Source of the DNA: Streptomyces kanamyceticus | GTDB taxonomy: Bacteria > Actinomycetota > Actinomycetes > Streptomycetales > Streptomycetaceae | Length of the DNA: 64,000 nt | Direction of reading: 5' to 3' | Assembly (NCBI RefSeq): GCF_008704495.1 | Contig: NZ_CP023699.1 | Coordinates: 6,510,001 to 6,574,000, forward strand | Shown here: positions 7,373 to 15,658 of the stretch, piece by piece | Layout of the letters: every line of letters starts with the position of its first letter | Position numbering within the stretch: position 1 is the stretch's first letter | Position numbers and translations under genes: made by a program | Notes under the pieces: model-generated | Told to the model about the DNA's origin: nothing | Seen by the model: only the letters and a program-made list of their open reading frames with translations | Databases searched by the model: none

Positions 7373-7606
7373 GTGAAGCTCAAGAAGAGCGCGACGATCG
7401 TTGCCGGTGTCATCATGGCGCTGAGCATGGGCGCCCCGGCCTTCGCCGACTCCGGCGCCGAGGGTGCGGCCACCGGCTCCCCGGGTGTGCTCTCCGGCAA
7501 CGTCGTCCAGGTGCCGGTCCACGTTCCCGTCAACGTGTGCGGCAACAGCGTCGACGTCATCGCTCTGCTGAACCCGGCGTTCGGCAACACCTGCGCCAAC
7601 GACTGA
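7373..7606 (+). CDS. chpD: short chaplin (ChpD position)
   Basis: 77 residues from a GTG at 7373, preceded by AGAAGGGA 7 bp away; the in-frame GTG at 7349 is less likely because it precedes the Shine-Dalgarno sequence. Chaplins are secreted amyloid-forming surfactants that coat aerial hyphae. The signal peptide ends at APAFA; the mature peptide of about 52 residues is one chaplin domain: SPGVLSGNVVQVPVHVPVNV, then CGNS...LLNPAFGNTC with the two cysteines that form the conserved intramolecular disulfide. There is no sorting signal, so it is of the short type. The symbol rests on position beside rdlA. Confidence 0.93.
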   Translation: MKLKKSATIVAGVIMALSMGAPAFADSGAEGAATGSPGVLSGNVVQVPVHVPVNVCGNSVDVIALLNPAFGNTCAND

Positions 7607-7638
7607 CGTAGCGGCCAAGCCGTCTCAGTCGCGTCGAA

Positions 7639-7674
7639 TCCGGCCCCAGCGCTCCCCGAGTCGCTGGGGCCGGA
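7639..7674 (+). terminator. terminator after chaplin gene
   Basis: Perfect 13-bp arms (7639-7651, 7662-7674) with a 10-base loop, 33 bp after the chaplin stop, followed by CCCCTTTAC. Confidence 0.75.
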
Positions 7675-7737
7675 CCCCTTTACACGGGTCTGGTGCTCGG
7701 CGGTGGGGTGCGGGGGAGAACCTCGCGTACAAACGCG

Positions 7738-7779
7738 CGTCGGCAGGGAAGCCAGGTGCGCGAGGCTTCCCTGCCGACG
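7738..7779 (-). terminator. second hairpin, probably terminator of the flavoprotein operon
   Basis: Perfect 16-bp arms (7738-7753 and 7764-7779), 10-base loop. It lies 120 bp beyond the stop of the leftward flavoprotein gene and, with the hairpin at 7639, insulates convergent transcription. Confidence 0.65.
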
Positions 7780-7901
7780 TGGGAGGGATGGCAATCCAGA
7801 CCGTAGGGGGATGCCGCTCATCCACGGCAATGATGCCGACGGCTGGCGGATGGCGACCCGGTCTGTCCCATGAAGCACGTCCAGTGCATCACTCGGCGAC
7901 T

Positions 7902-9170
7902 TCAGCCAGGAACAAGGTTCACCCGTTCGCCCGATGCGTCACTCGTAAGAGGGTGGACGACACCGCGTGTCGGCCGTCCGCGCAGGTGCCGCTCGACGCC
8001 GCGGACCAGGCGCCCGGCGGTGAACGAGGCCCCGTACACGAAGCGCATGGCGGGGCCGAAACTCGAAGCCGTCGTCAGCCCGGCGAGGAAGAGCCCGGGG
8101 CAGCTCGTCTCGAACGCGTTGCTGACGTAGGGGGTTTCGTCGTCGAGGGAGTCCAGCGCGAGGCGCAGCTCGGGGGCGAGCACGTGGATGCGCCGGGTCG
8201 TCGCCCTGAACCCCGTGGCGGCGATGATGTGGTCGGTCGCGAACGAGGGGCCCTCGCCGTCCGCGCCACTGGTCCTCACCCGTACGCGACCGCCCGCGAG
8301 TTCGACGCTGTGGACCTGCCGTCCGACGAGTGTCTCGACGCCTGATTCGACCCGCTCCCTGACCCACCACGCGCCTGCCGGGCCGAGCGCCGAAGCGGCG
8401 ACCTGGGCGCGCATCGGCTCGGGGAGCCGCCGGAAGAGGTGGGGCGTCCGGGCGTAGAACCAGTTGCGCCAGCCGCAGCCGAGACCGGTGTGCGGGGCGC
8501 GCATCGCCTCCCACCACGGCCGCTCCCAGGCCGGGGGCAGGGTGTTCCAGTTTACCTGCGGCGACCGGGCGAGGATCCGGACGCGGGTGCCCTGTTCGGC
8601 GAGGAGCGCGGCGGTCTCCAGCGCGGCCTGCCCCGCGCCGAGCACGGTCACGTCCTGGTCGCGGAAGCGCGCCAGATCGCCGTGGTGACTGCTGTGCGAG
8701 GCGTGCTCGGGGCCGAGGCCCCGTAGCGCGGGGGGTGTCTGGGTGAACGGCATGACGCCCACGGCCAGTGCCACGGCTCGCGCGTGGTGCACCTCGCCGT
8801 CCTGGGTGCGGGCCTCGAAGCCGCCGCCGGCGCAGGCGCGGACCGAGGCGATGAGCCGCTCGTCCACGGGTGGCGCGGCCCGCTCCGCGAACCACAGTCC
8901 GTAGGCGGAGAAGTGCCCGATGGGCAGGGGGTGTCCGTGCTCGGCGCGCAGTCCTTCACGGGCGCAGAACGCGGCCAGGCCGTAGTGCCCCGCGGGGTCG
9001 GACAGATCGGAGGCCCAGGGTTCCGACTTCAGGAACATGCCCTGGGCCATGTGGTCCCGCCAGGAGGCCATGGGGCGGCCGAAGATCCGTACGTCGAGTC
9101 CGGCCGCGGCGGCGTGCGAGGCGATCGACAGGCCGTAGGGGCCCGCTCCGACAATCAGCAGGTCATGCAT
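7902..9170 (-). CDS. FAD-dependent NAD(P)-binding monooxygenase-like protein
   Basis: 422 residues; the ATG at 9170 overlaps the end of the upstream gene by 8 bp, so the two are translationally coupled. Two Rossmann motifs: an FAD-binding GAGPYG at residues 8-13 and an NADPH-type VLGAGQAALETA near 175. The ATGFR motif typical of flavin-containing and L-ornithine/lysine N-hydroxylase-like oxidoreductases comes late in the chain. There is no signal peptide, so it is cytoplasmic. The substrate cannot be read. Its ATP-grasp partner and the polysaccharide operon next to it suggest modification of an amine or amino-acid-containing substituent, which is speculation. Confidence 0.75.
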   Translation of the reverse strand: MHDLLIVGAGPYGLSIASHAAAAGLDVRIFGRPMASWRDHMAQGMFLKSEPWASDLSDPAGHYGLAAFCAREGLRAEHGHPLPIGHFSAYGLWFAERAAPPVDERLIASVRACAGGGFEARTQDGEVHHARAVALAVGVMPFTQTPPALRGLGPEHASHSSHHGDLARFRDQDVTVLGAGQAALETAALLAEQGTRVRILARSPQVNWNTLPPAWERPWWEAMRAPHTGLGCGWRNWFYARTPHLFRRLPEPMRAQVAASALGPAGAWWVRERVESGVETLVGRQVHSVELAGGRVRVRTSGADGEGPSFATDHIIAATGFRATTRRIHVLAPELRLALDSLDDETPYVSNAFETSCPGLFLAGLTTASSFGPAMRFVYGASFTAGRLVRGVERHLRGRPTRGVVHPLTSDASGERVNLVPG

Positions 9171-10488
9171 CGGTGGCTGCTCGCTCTCTGTTCGGTGTGG
9201 GCAGGACGGCCGGGGCCTGCGCCGGGGTCCGCCGGGACAGGGGGGTGAGGAACAGCTGCGACCGGCGGCCGACACCGGCCCGCAGGCGCTGTCCCATGTG
9301 GCGGCGCCACAGGCGGCGTAGCGCCGCCCCCGGCGCGGGGTCGTCGTCGGCGTGCCAGGCGAGTTCACCGGCCGGTGAAGGCTCGGCCGACCGCGGCCGG
9401 GGCAGGGAGCGAAGCGCCGTGAGCGGCGCGTAGTTCTCCACCACGAACGTGCGCCCGGGGGAGGGTTGCGGGGGCGGTACGGGCCGGTGCGTCAGGCCCA
9501 GGTGGAGGGCGCGGACGACATCGGTGCCCGCCGCGTCGGCGAAGAGCCGGAACTGTGCCCCCGGGCGGGGGTTGAAGTCGATGAGGTAGAAGTCGCCGGT
9601 CGCGGCGTCCTTGCGGAAGTCCAGGTCGAAGACCCCCCGGTAGCCCAGCGCCGCGACAAGGCGCTGGGCCGTGGACCACAGCCGCGGGTTGACGGTCCAC
9701 TCGCCGCTCACCGTCAGGCCCGCGGCCCGCGGCCAGGAGCGGTGCTTGCGGCCCGTCCCGCCCCCGCGCACGGTCCCGTCAGGACCCGCGCAGCCGTGTA
9801 CGAACCAGTCCGCGTCCCGTACGCCGGGCACGAACGCCTGCAACAGCAGACGGCAGCCCGCCTCGGCCCCGCGCGCGAAGAGCTGCTCGGCCTCGCGCGC
9901 CGAGCCGATCACCGTCGTACTGCGCAGCCCGACGCCCTGCGGCAGCGTCCAGGGGCGGCTCCACTTGGCCACGGTGGGCACGCCCAGGAGCGCCACGGCG
10001 CCCGCGGCCTCGGCTGCCGACTCCGGCACCAGGGTCACCGGATGGGCCACCCCCGCCTGCGCGCAGACCTGCGCCAGGGTCGCCTTGTCCGCCACCCGCT
10101 CGGCCACGCCACCGGCCCGCCCCGGCAGCAGGTAGCGGCTGCTCAGGTCCTCGTGCAGGGCGCTGATGGCCAGGGCGCTGATGTCGTCCATGGGGATCAG
10201 GACGGCCGGGGCGCTCACGCGTGTCGCGACCGAGCGCAGCACGGCGGCCACCTCCGGGAGCGAGGCACCGGGCGAGGGCGGTGGGTGCATCTGGTGCAGG
10301 TACCGGGACTGCTGCACGGGGCTGCCGTGGTCGTCGGCCACGAGGTGGACCTCCACGCCCGCGCGTCCCAGGGAACGCACGGCACCCAGAGTTCCATGAT
10401 GAAAAGGATTCCTGTCGATCCGCAGGAGGACAGCAGGAGTTCGCGTGTCCAGAGGCTGCAAAGTCACCCTTACTGTTCGATCGCCCAA
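9163..10488 (-). CDS. ATP-grasp superfamily ligase-like protein
   Basis: About 441 residues from a TTG at 10488; the true start may be later, because homology-like sequence begins near RTPAVLLRIDRNPFHHGTLG. ATP-grasp enzymes join a carboxylate to an amine or thiol through an acyl-phosphate. Visible family features are the N-terminal pre-ATP-grasp fold (SLGRAGVEVHLVADD), the ATP-binding strand PTVAKWSRPW, the LLLQAFVPG...DWFVHG core and the metal-binding end FDLDFRKD...YLIDFNPRPG. A basic C-terminal tail of about 60 residues follows. It is the first gene of a two-gene unit with the flavoprotein and diverges from the GH26-like gene. Substrate unknown. Confidence 0.75.
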   Translation of the reverse strand: MGDRTVRVTLQPLDTRTPAVLLRIDRNPFHHGTLGAVRSLGRAGVEVHLVADDHGSPVQQSRYLHQMHPPPSPGASLPEVAAVLRSVATRVSAPAVLIPMDDISALAISALHEDLSSRYLLPGRAGGVAERVADKATLAQVCAQAGVAHPVTLVPESAAEAAGAVALLGVPTVAKWSRPWTLPQGVGLRSTTVIGSAREAEQLFARGAEAGCRLLLQAFVPGVRDADWFVHGCAGPDGTVRGGGTGRKHRSWPRAAGLTVSGEWTVNPRLWSTAQRLVAALGYRGVFDLDFRKDAATGDFYLIDFNPRPGAQFRLFADAAGTDVVRALHLGLTHRPVPPPQPSPGRTFVVENYAPLTALRSLPRPRSAEPSPAGELAWHADDDPAPGAALRRLWRRHMGQRLRAGVGRRSQLFLTPLSRRTPAQAPAVLPTPNRERAATDA

Positions 10489-10591
10489 GCGGGCGATATA
10501 GGGGAACGGGGGATTAAGGACTCGATTGGCGTAATAGATATAAATATGACGGTCTATTAGCTATCGGATGGCTCGGGAACGAGGAGAAGTC
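10489..10591. promoter_or_regulatory. AT-rich divergent promoter region
   Basis: Between the leftward ATP-grasp gene and the rightward glycoside hydrolase. Positions 10530-10565 (TAATAGATATAAATATGA and following) are strikingly AT-rich for this genome and GAGGAGAAG precedes the ATG at 10592. A hexamer pair could not be fixed. Confidence 0.5.
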
Positions 10592-11911
10592 ATGGCCCCA
10601 GAGCGTCGCCAGCGCGGCAAACGACTTGCTTTCATCGCGGGCGGAATCATCTCGTCGGTGGCCTTGGCCTGTGCGCCGGGATACACGGTGGGCATCGTGC
10701 GCGACGGTGAACCACCACCTGCCGCCGCCACGCCCCTGACGCCCGAGGTCCCTTCGGTGCCCACTCCCGCGGAGCCCGTGCCTTCGGTGCCCACGCCGGA
10801 GGTGCCCACGCCGTTCGTCCCCGCGCCGCAGACTCCGCCGGCCCCGGCGGAACCGACGGATCCGGCGGCGTCCACGTCGCCGAGCGCCGCCCCCGCCCCG
10901 GCCAAGGCTCCCGCCATCGGCGCGTACCTGGACTTCGGTCCGCGCGGCGTACGGCGCATCGAGCAGCTCAGCGAGTGGCTCGACGGAACCGAACTGAGGG
11001 TCGGGCACACGTACCTCCCCGGTGACCGCTGGAACAACATCGAGGGGTCGCCGGGATTCCTCGAGGACTGGGCGAAATGGCGCCAGGAGAAGGACGACAG
11101 GATGTTCGTCCTCAATGTGCCGATGCTGGAGAAGAACGAGGAAGGCGTCGGCGACACCGAAGTCGCCGCGCTCCTGAAGCAGGGCGCGGCCGGTGATTTC
11201 GACAGCCACTTCACCAAGCTGGCCGAACGCCTCGTCGCTCTCGGGGTGCCCGACACGGTGATCGTGCTGGGCTGGGAGATGAACGGCACGACGTACACCC
11301 ATCGTTGTGGCCCGGACCCGGAGTCCTGGAAGACGTACTGGAAGAAAATCGTCACCGCGATGCGTGCGGTTCCCGGACAGAAGTTCTCGTTCGACTTCAC
11401 GCCGAGCAGAGGCCGCGACGCCGTCCCCTGGACCGACTGCTACCCGGGTGACGACGTCGTCGACATCGTCGGCATGGACTCCTACGACCAGCCCCGCGGC
11501 ATGTCCTTCGACGAGCAGGTCAAGGAGCCCTACGGACTGCAGGCGCACGTCGATTTCGCCGCGGCCCACAACAAGCCCGTCTCCTACCCCGAGTGGGGGC
11601 TCTTCCGTAACGGCGACAACGAGGAGTACATGCGCCGGATGCTGGAGTGGATGGACGAGAAGAAGCCGCTGTACAACACGGTCACCGACTACTGTCCGCA
11701 CGGCGTGTGGCAGTGCAAGCAGAACCCGGAAGCCTCGGAGGTGTACCGGAAACTGCTCTCCGGCCGCACCGAGAACCCGACTCCCGAGCCGACCGAGCCC
11801 GTGACGCCGCCGACCTGCTCGCCGCTGGAACTCGGCGACTGGGTCGAGTACTGGCTGGGCGGCAAGCTGTGCGTCCGGTTCGACTGGTGGCAGGAGAAGA
11901 ACCGCTCGTGA
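10592..11911 (+). CDS. secreted GH26-like glycoside hydrolase
   Basis: 439 residues from the ATG at 10592 (GAGGAG upstream). Residues 10-35 are a signal peptide with a cysteine near its end (SSVALACAPG), so a lipoprotein is possible. Residues 40-105 are a Pro-rich linker built from repeated VPTPE/PSVPTP units. The catalytic barrel covers about 108-385, with an acid/base-like glutamate in LGWEMNG (E229) and a nucleophile-like glutamate in YPEWGL (E334), the arrangement of GH26 beta-mannanases. Three further cysteines occur in the barrel. A short tail (PTCSPLELGDWVEYW) may be a small binding module. It faces the polysaccharide operon, so a role in trimming or releasing that polymer is a reasonable guess. 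Confidence 0.75.
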   Translation: MAPERRQRGKRLAFIAGGIISSVALACAPGYTVGIVRDGEPPPAAATPLTPEVPSVPTPAEPVPSVPTPEVPTPFVPAPQTPPAPAEPTDPAASTSPSAAPAPAKAPAIGAYLDFGPRGVRRIEQLSEWLDGTELRVGHTYLPGDRWNNIEGSPGFLEDWAKWRQEKDDRMFVLNVPMLEKNEEGVGDTEVAALLKQGAAGDFDSHFTKLAERLVALGVPDTVIVLGWEMNGTTYTHRCGPDPESWKTYWKKIVTAMRAVPGQKFSFDFTPSRGRDAVPWTDCYPGDDVVDIVGMDSYDQPRGMSFDEQVKEPYGLQAHVDFAAAHNKPVSYPEWGLFRNGDNEEYMRRMLEWMDEKKPLYNTVTDYCPHGVWQCKQNPEASEVYRKLLSGRTENPTPEPTEPVTPPTCSPLELGDWVEYWLGGKLCVRFDWWQEKNRS

Positions 11912-11941
11912 GGCGAGGGAGCACCGCGGTGGCGCGGGCCG

Positions 11942-13066
11942 TCATGACGAGGCCCCGCCGTCGCGGTGCTCACCGCGGCGCTGCCGCTGCTGCCGGAGCC
12001 ACTGGCGGGCGGCCGCGTCACCGGACGCGGCGCACAGCAACGGCGCCGTTCTCCTGCGGGCGAGGAGGAACCGCTGATTGGTGACCGGCTCGGGACGCCA
12101 GTGCTGCTTGTAGGGCTCGGTGCCGCGCAACAGGCTCAGGGCGCGCGGGTGTTCGCCACCGGTGTGCCGCGTGCAGGCCTCCAGGAGCATCGTGGCGACA
12201 TCCACCTTGCGCTCCCTGAGCTGCGGATCGGCGCCGTACAGATAGCCGCCCGCCAGCGTGTCCGAGAGCAGGGTCAGGTCCGCCGCCACCACCTGCCCGT
12301 CGAGGCGGAACTCGGTCACCACCGCCTCACCGGCCGCCACCATCGGCCGCATCGAGCGCAGCAGATGCTCGCGGAACCGCGGCTGCAGGTGCTCGGAGGT
12401 CACCTTGCGGCCGCGCCACTGCAACTGGTGCAGGTGCAGCAGGGTGCGCACCGACTGCTCGACGTCCGTACAGGGCACGATGCGGCTCTCCACACCCAGC
12501 GCCGCCAGCTTGCGCATCTTGGCGCGAGTGCGCTGCGCGCGCGGTGCGGGCAGGCGCTTGAGCAGGTCCTCCATCGGCATGGCGGGCAGTTCCAGGCACG
12601 CCGAGTCGACCAGGGTCTTCTTGGGTCCCGGCCAGTCCCGGTAGATGTCCTCGACGCAGGCGCCTGGCCGGGCCTCGCGGAAGTCGAGCAGCGCGGTGCG
12701 GGCCAGGCCGAACAGGGCCGCCCTGAGCGCCCGCGCCCCTTCCTCGCGGCGGGCGTCGTCCACCAGCACGTCGGTGAAGTCGGAGATCGCGCCGCCCAGC
12801 GGCTTCAGCGCCGGAATGGGACGGTGCACCCGCATCAGCGGCGCCGCCGCCACGAGCCGGTCCTCCTCGTCACGGACCAGGAGCACCCGCAGCGTCCCGC
12901 GTCGGCCGTAGGAGTGCCACCACGAGGACAGCCACGCGTGGCTCTGGAACGGCGTCGCCGCCCCGCACGCCCGGTACAGCCGACCCCACGGTGCGGCGAG
13001 CGCCGCGAACGCGTCCTTGTCGACGCAGAGTTCCGCCCGCAGAGCGGGAGCGGAGGCCGCCCTCAC
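11942..13066 (-). CDS. FemAB/CelD-like GNAT acyltransferase
   Basis: 374 residues; the GTG at 13066 overlaps the stop of the Wzz-like gene (GTGA). The pattern PFQSHAWLSSWWHSYG...LRVLLVRDEEDRLVAAAPL is that of the CelD/BcsL and FemAB acetyltransferase group, with two GNAT halves (second half LDGQVVAADLTLLSDTLAGG and YDAT-like DPQLRERKVD...LLLEACT). These proteins acylate polysaccharides or aminoacylate wall precursors. No membrane segment. As the last gene of the polysaccharide operon it probably decorates the repeat unit. The basic, Gln/Arg-rich C-terminus (RQWLRQQRQRRGEH) is unusual. Confidence 0.75.
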   Translation of the reverse strand: MRAASAPALRAELCVDKDAFAALAAPWGRLYRACGAATPFQSHAWLSSWWHSYGRRGTLRVLLVRDEEDRLVAAAPLMRVHRPIPALKPLGGAISDFTDVLVDDARREEGARALRAALFGLARTALLDFREARPGACVEDIYRDWPGPKKTLVDSACLELPAMPMEDLLKRLPAPRAQRTRAKMRKLAALGVESRIVPCTDVEQSVRTLLHLHQLQWRGRKVTSEHLQPRFREHLLRSMRPMVAAGEAVVTEFRLDGQVVAADLTLLSDTLAGGYLYGADPQLRERKVDVATMLLEACTRHTGGEHPRALSLLRGTEPYKQHWRPEPVTNQRFLLARRRTAPLLCAASGDAAARQWLRQQRQRRGEHRDGGASS

Positions 13067-13713
13067 GCGTTGCTCCTGACCAGGCCTGAGGCCGGACCGG
13101 GAACGGCCGCCGCGCTGGCCGCCTCCGCGCGCCTGCGCGGGCGGACCAGCAGCGCGAGACCGCCGATGAGGCCGCCCGCGCAGCCGCCCACCAGCACGCT
13201 CACCCCGGTGGAGAGCGAGGTGGGCTCGGTGGGCGGCACCGCACGCGAGAACGCGAGCAGTTTGACCCGGGTGCTGTCCTTGGCGTGGTTGGCGCTGCTC
13301 GCCAGCGAGCGTGCCACCGCGTTGGCGGTGATCGCGGCCTCCCCGGGGCGGTCCGCCGACGCCGATACGGCGATCATCGGAGCGTCCGGCGAGGTGGCCA
13401 CCTGCACGCGGTCCCGCAGTTCGGCGGCCGACATGCCCGCGGCCACCTGGGCGTCGCCGAGCACCGCGAGCTGCGTCGCCACCCGGCCGTACGCCTGCGC
13501 GAACCCGAGCGCCGTGGCGGGATCCGACCGCTCCTGCGGCACGGCGATGACGTAGCTCGTCGCCGTGTACTGGGGGGTGTGCAGCACGCCGTATCCGGCA
13601 CCGGCGAGTGCGCCGAGCGCCGCACAGGCGGGCAGGGCCCACCAGCGGGGCAGCCGGGCGGCGCGGGCGCGCAGGGCGCCCGTGCGGGGGCGCTCGGTTG
13701 CGGAGTCGTTCAT
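13063..13713 (-). CDS. Wzz-like polysaccharide chain-length protein
   Basis: 216 residues; its ATG shares one base with the stop of the upstream glycosyltransferase (TGATG). Two membrane segments flank an external domain: WALPACAALGALAGAGYGVL (residues 26-45) and STGVSVLVGGCAGGLIGGLA near 165-190. The Wzz motif TPQYTATSYVIAVPQ follows the first, and a Pro-containing stretch (VPPTEPTSLS) precedes the second, as in Wzz/YveK co-polymerases that set chain length. There is no fused tyrosine kinase and none in the operon. It is short for the family because the periplasmic coiled region is reduced. Confidence 0.75.
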   Translation of the reverse strand: MNDSATERPRTGALRARAARLPRWWALPACAALGALAGAGYGVLHTPQYTATSYVIAVPQERSDPATALGFAQAYGRVATQLAVLGDAQVAAGMSAAELRDRVQVATSPDAPMIAVSASADRPGEAAITANAVARSLASSANHAKDSTRVKLLAFSRAVPPTEPTSLSTGVSVLVGGCAGGLIGGLALLVRPRRRAEAASAAAVPGPASGLVRSNA

Positions 13714-14873
13714 CAAGGACTCACCTTCGGGGTCAGGCCCGAGACAACTGAGGCATAGACGTCCATCAGCTGGTCGGCGCTGCGGGTGATGCTGTAGTGC
13801 CGCACGGCGGCCGCCGCCGTGCGGTGCGAGAGGTCCCGGCCGCGGAGGCGGAAGAGGACCTGCGCGAAGGCGTCCGGATCGCTCGGGCAGTGCGAGGCGT
13901 TGGCCTGTTCGCCCGGGCGCAGGTCGTCGAGGGGGAGGCCGTCGATGGCGGGGCACGAGGTGTAGAGCACGGGCAGTCCGTTGGCCAGACCTTCGACCAG
14001 CGCGAGCCCGAAGGCCTCCTCCGGGGAGGGGGAGGCCAGCGCGTCCATCGCCGCGAGCAGCGACGGCAGGTCCGGCGCGCGTCCGGCCGCGCGGCCGTCC
14101 TCGTGCTCCGCCTCGCCGACGAAGCGCACCCGGTCGGCCAGGGCGAGCCGGTCGGCGAGCCGCCGCAGTTCCTGCTCCTGGTCACCGGCGCCCACCAGCA
14201 GGACCACGACGTCGTCGGGCAGTTGGGACGCGGCACGCAGCAGGACGTCGAAGCGCTTGCCGCGCGTCAGCCGTCCCACGCCGCCGACGACGAAGGCGTG
14301 CTCGGGCAGGTCCAGGTGCTCGCGGGTCCTGGCGCGGGCGTCCGGGTCGAACAGGAAGCGATCGACGTCGATGCCGTTCGGCACCACCCGGATCCGCTGC
14401 CGAGGCACGCCCCAGCGGTGCAGCCGCTGCCCGACGGCCGGGGAGACGGCGACCGTCATCCGGCCGAGGCGCTCGCCGGTCAGGTAGAGCCCGCGGACGC
14501 CCGCCGTCAGCCTGCGGCCTTCCATCTGGGTGTCTCCCAGCGAGTGTTCCGTGGCCACCACGGCGCGTACCCCGGCCGTCCGCGCCGCGATGCGCCCGTA
14601 GAGGCAGGCCCGGAAGAGGTGGGTGTGGACCAGGTCGTAGCGGCCGCCCTTGATGAGCCGGGAGAGGCGGGGCAGTGCCGCGACGTCCCGGTTGCCGGAC
14701 ATGCCGAGGTCGCTCACGCGCGCGGACCCGTCGGCCACGATGCCGTCCGCCACCGTGCCCGCGTTGGTCAGCGTGATGACGTCGCAGTCCGCGGGCTGGT
14801 GCCTGAGCAGCAGCCGCAGTTGCTGCTCCGCGCCGCCCATGCCGAGTCCGGTGATGATGTGCAGCACCCTCAT
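13713..14873 (-). CDS. GT4-type glycosyltransferase
   Basis: 386 residues; the ATG overlaps the deacetylase stop (ATGA). A GT-B fold is indicated by the N-terminal MRVLHIITGLGMGGAEQQL, the acceptor region DLVHTHLFRAC, the linker VVPNGIDVDRF, the nucleotide-binding start VGGVGRLTRGKRFDVLL, and the C-terminal EX7E motif SPSPEEAFGLALVEGLANG. GT4 enzymes use nucleotide-sugars with retention of configuration. Cytoplasmic or membrane-associated. Within this operon it should add one sugar to the lipid-linked unit. Confidence 0.85.
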   Translation of the reverse strand: MRVLHIITGLGMGGAEQQLRLLLRHQPADCDVITLTNAGTVADGIVADGSARVSDLGMSGNRDVAALPRLSRLIKGGRYDLVHTHLFRACLYGRIAARTAGVRAVVATEHSLGDTQMEGRRLTAGVRGLYLTGERLGRMTVAVSPAVGQRLHRWGVPRQRIRVVPNGIDVDRFLFDPDARARTREHLDLPEHAFVVGGVGRLTRGKRFDVLLRAASQLPDDVVVLLVGAGDQEQELRRLADRLALADRVRFVGEAEHEDGRAAGRAPDLPSLLAAMDALASPSPEEAFGLALVEGLANGLPVLYTSCPAIDGLPLDDLRPGEQANASHCPSDPDAFAQVLFRLRGRDLSHRTAAAAVRHYSITRSADQLMDVYASVVSGLTPKVSP

Positions 14874-15658
14874 CCGGTCACCGCCGCCCGGTCGAAGGCG
14901 CGGCCCCTGAGCCGGTTCGTCCACACCTTCAGGGCCAGTCGCGGTGGCGTGTCGCCCTGCCCGATGTGGACCCGGGGCAGCGCGAGAGGGCCGCGGAGCG
15001 CGCCCGGATCGATGGCGCAGGCGTAGCGGTATCCGGCGTCGCGCACGGCGGCCACCACGCGCTCGTCCACGTGCCCGTAGGGGTAGCAGAAGCCCCGCAC
15101 CTCGGCGCCGGTCAGTTCGCTCAGCTTCGCGCGGCTGTCGTCGACCTCGCGCCGCAGCAACTGGTCGTCGGCCAGGGTCAGATCGACGTGGGTGAGCCCG
15201 TGCGAGGCGATCTCCATGCCGCTCTCCGCCACGTGCCGGATGCCGTCGGCGCCCAGGAGCGGTTTGCGCGGGCCCAGCGGGTCCCACGCGTTGTCACCGT
15301 CGAGGCGGCCGGGCAGGACGAACACGGTGGCCGTGCAGTCGTGGCGCCGCAGCACGGGCAGCGCCTGTTCGACGAAGTCGCGGTACCCGTCGTCGAAGGT
15401 GAGCCCCACCAGATTGCGCTGCTCGCCCCGGGCGCACGCCTCCATCAGCTCCCGCATCGACACCCCGCGCAGCCCCCGGCGCCGCAGCCACCGCAGCTGG
15501 GCGTCGAGGCGCTGGGGCGAGACGGTGATCCGGTACGGGTCCTCGGAGGCGTTCTCCACGGAGTGGTACATCGCCACCCACGCGGGGGTGTTGGGCGGGC
15601 GGCGAAGGAGGAAGGGCTCCGCCCCGTGCGGGGCGTTCGGTCTGAGGTCAACGGGCAT
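14870..15658 (-). CDS. polysaccharide deacetylase (NodB domain)
   Basis: 262 residues. CE4 metal-dependent deacetylases remove N- or O-acetyl groups from polysaccharides. The catalytic TFDDG lies at residues 87-91 and the metal-binding SHGLTH at 152-157; a later motif RGFCYPYGHVD is also typical. No signal peptide is evident, so it may act on cytoplasmic lipid-linked intermediates, unlike exported CE4 enzymes. The start overlaps the flippase gene by 11 bp and its stop overlaps the next start by 4 bp, so it is tightly coupled. Confidence 0.88.
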   Translation of the reverse strand: MPVDLRPNAPHGAEPFLLRRPPNTPAWVAMYHSVENASEDPYRITVSPQRLDAQLRWLRRRGLRGVSMRELMEACARGEQRNLVGLTFDDGYRDFVEQALPVLRRHDCTATVFVLPGRLDGDNAWDPLGPRKPLLGADGIRHVAESGMEIASHGLTHVDLTLADDQLLRREVDDSRAKLSELTGAEVRGFCYPYGHVDERVVAAVRDAGYRYACAIDPGALRGPLALPRVHIGQGDTPPRLALKVWTNRLRGRAFDRAAVTG

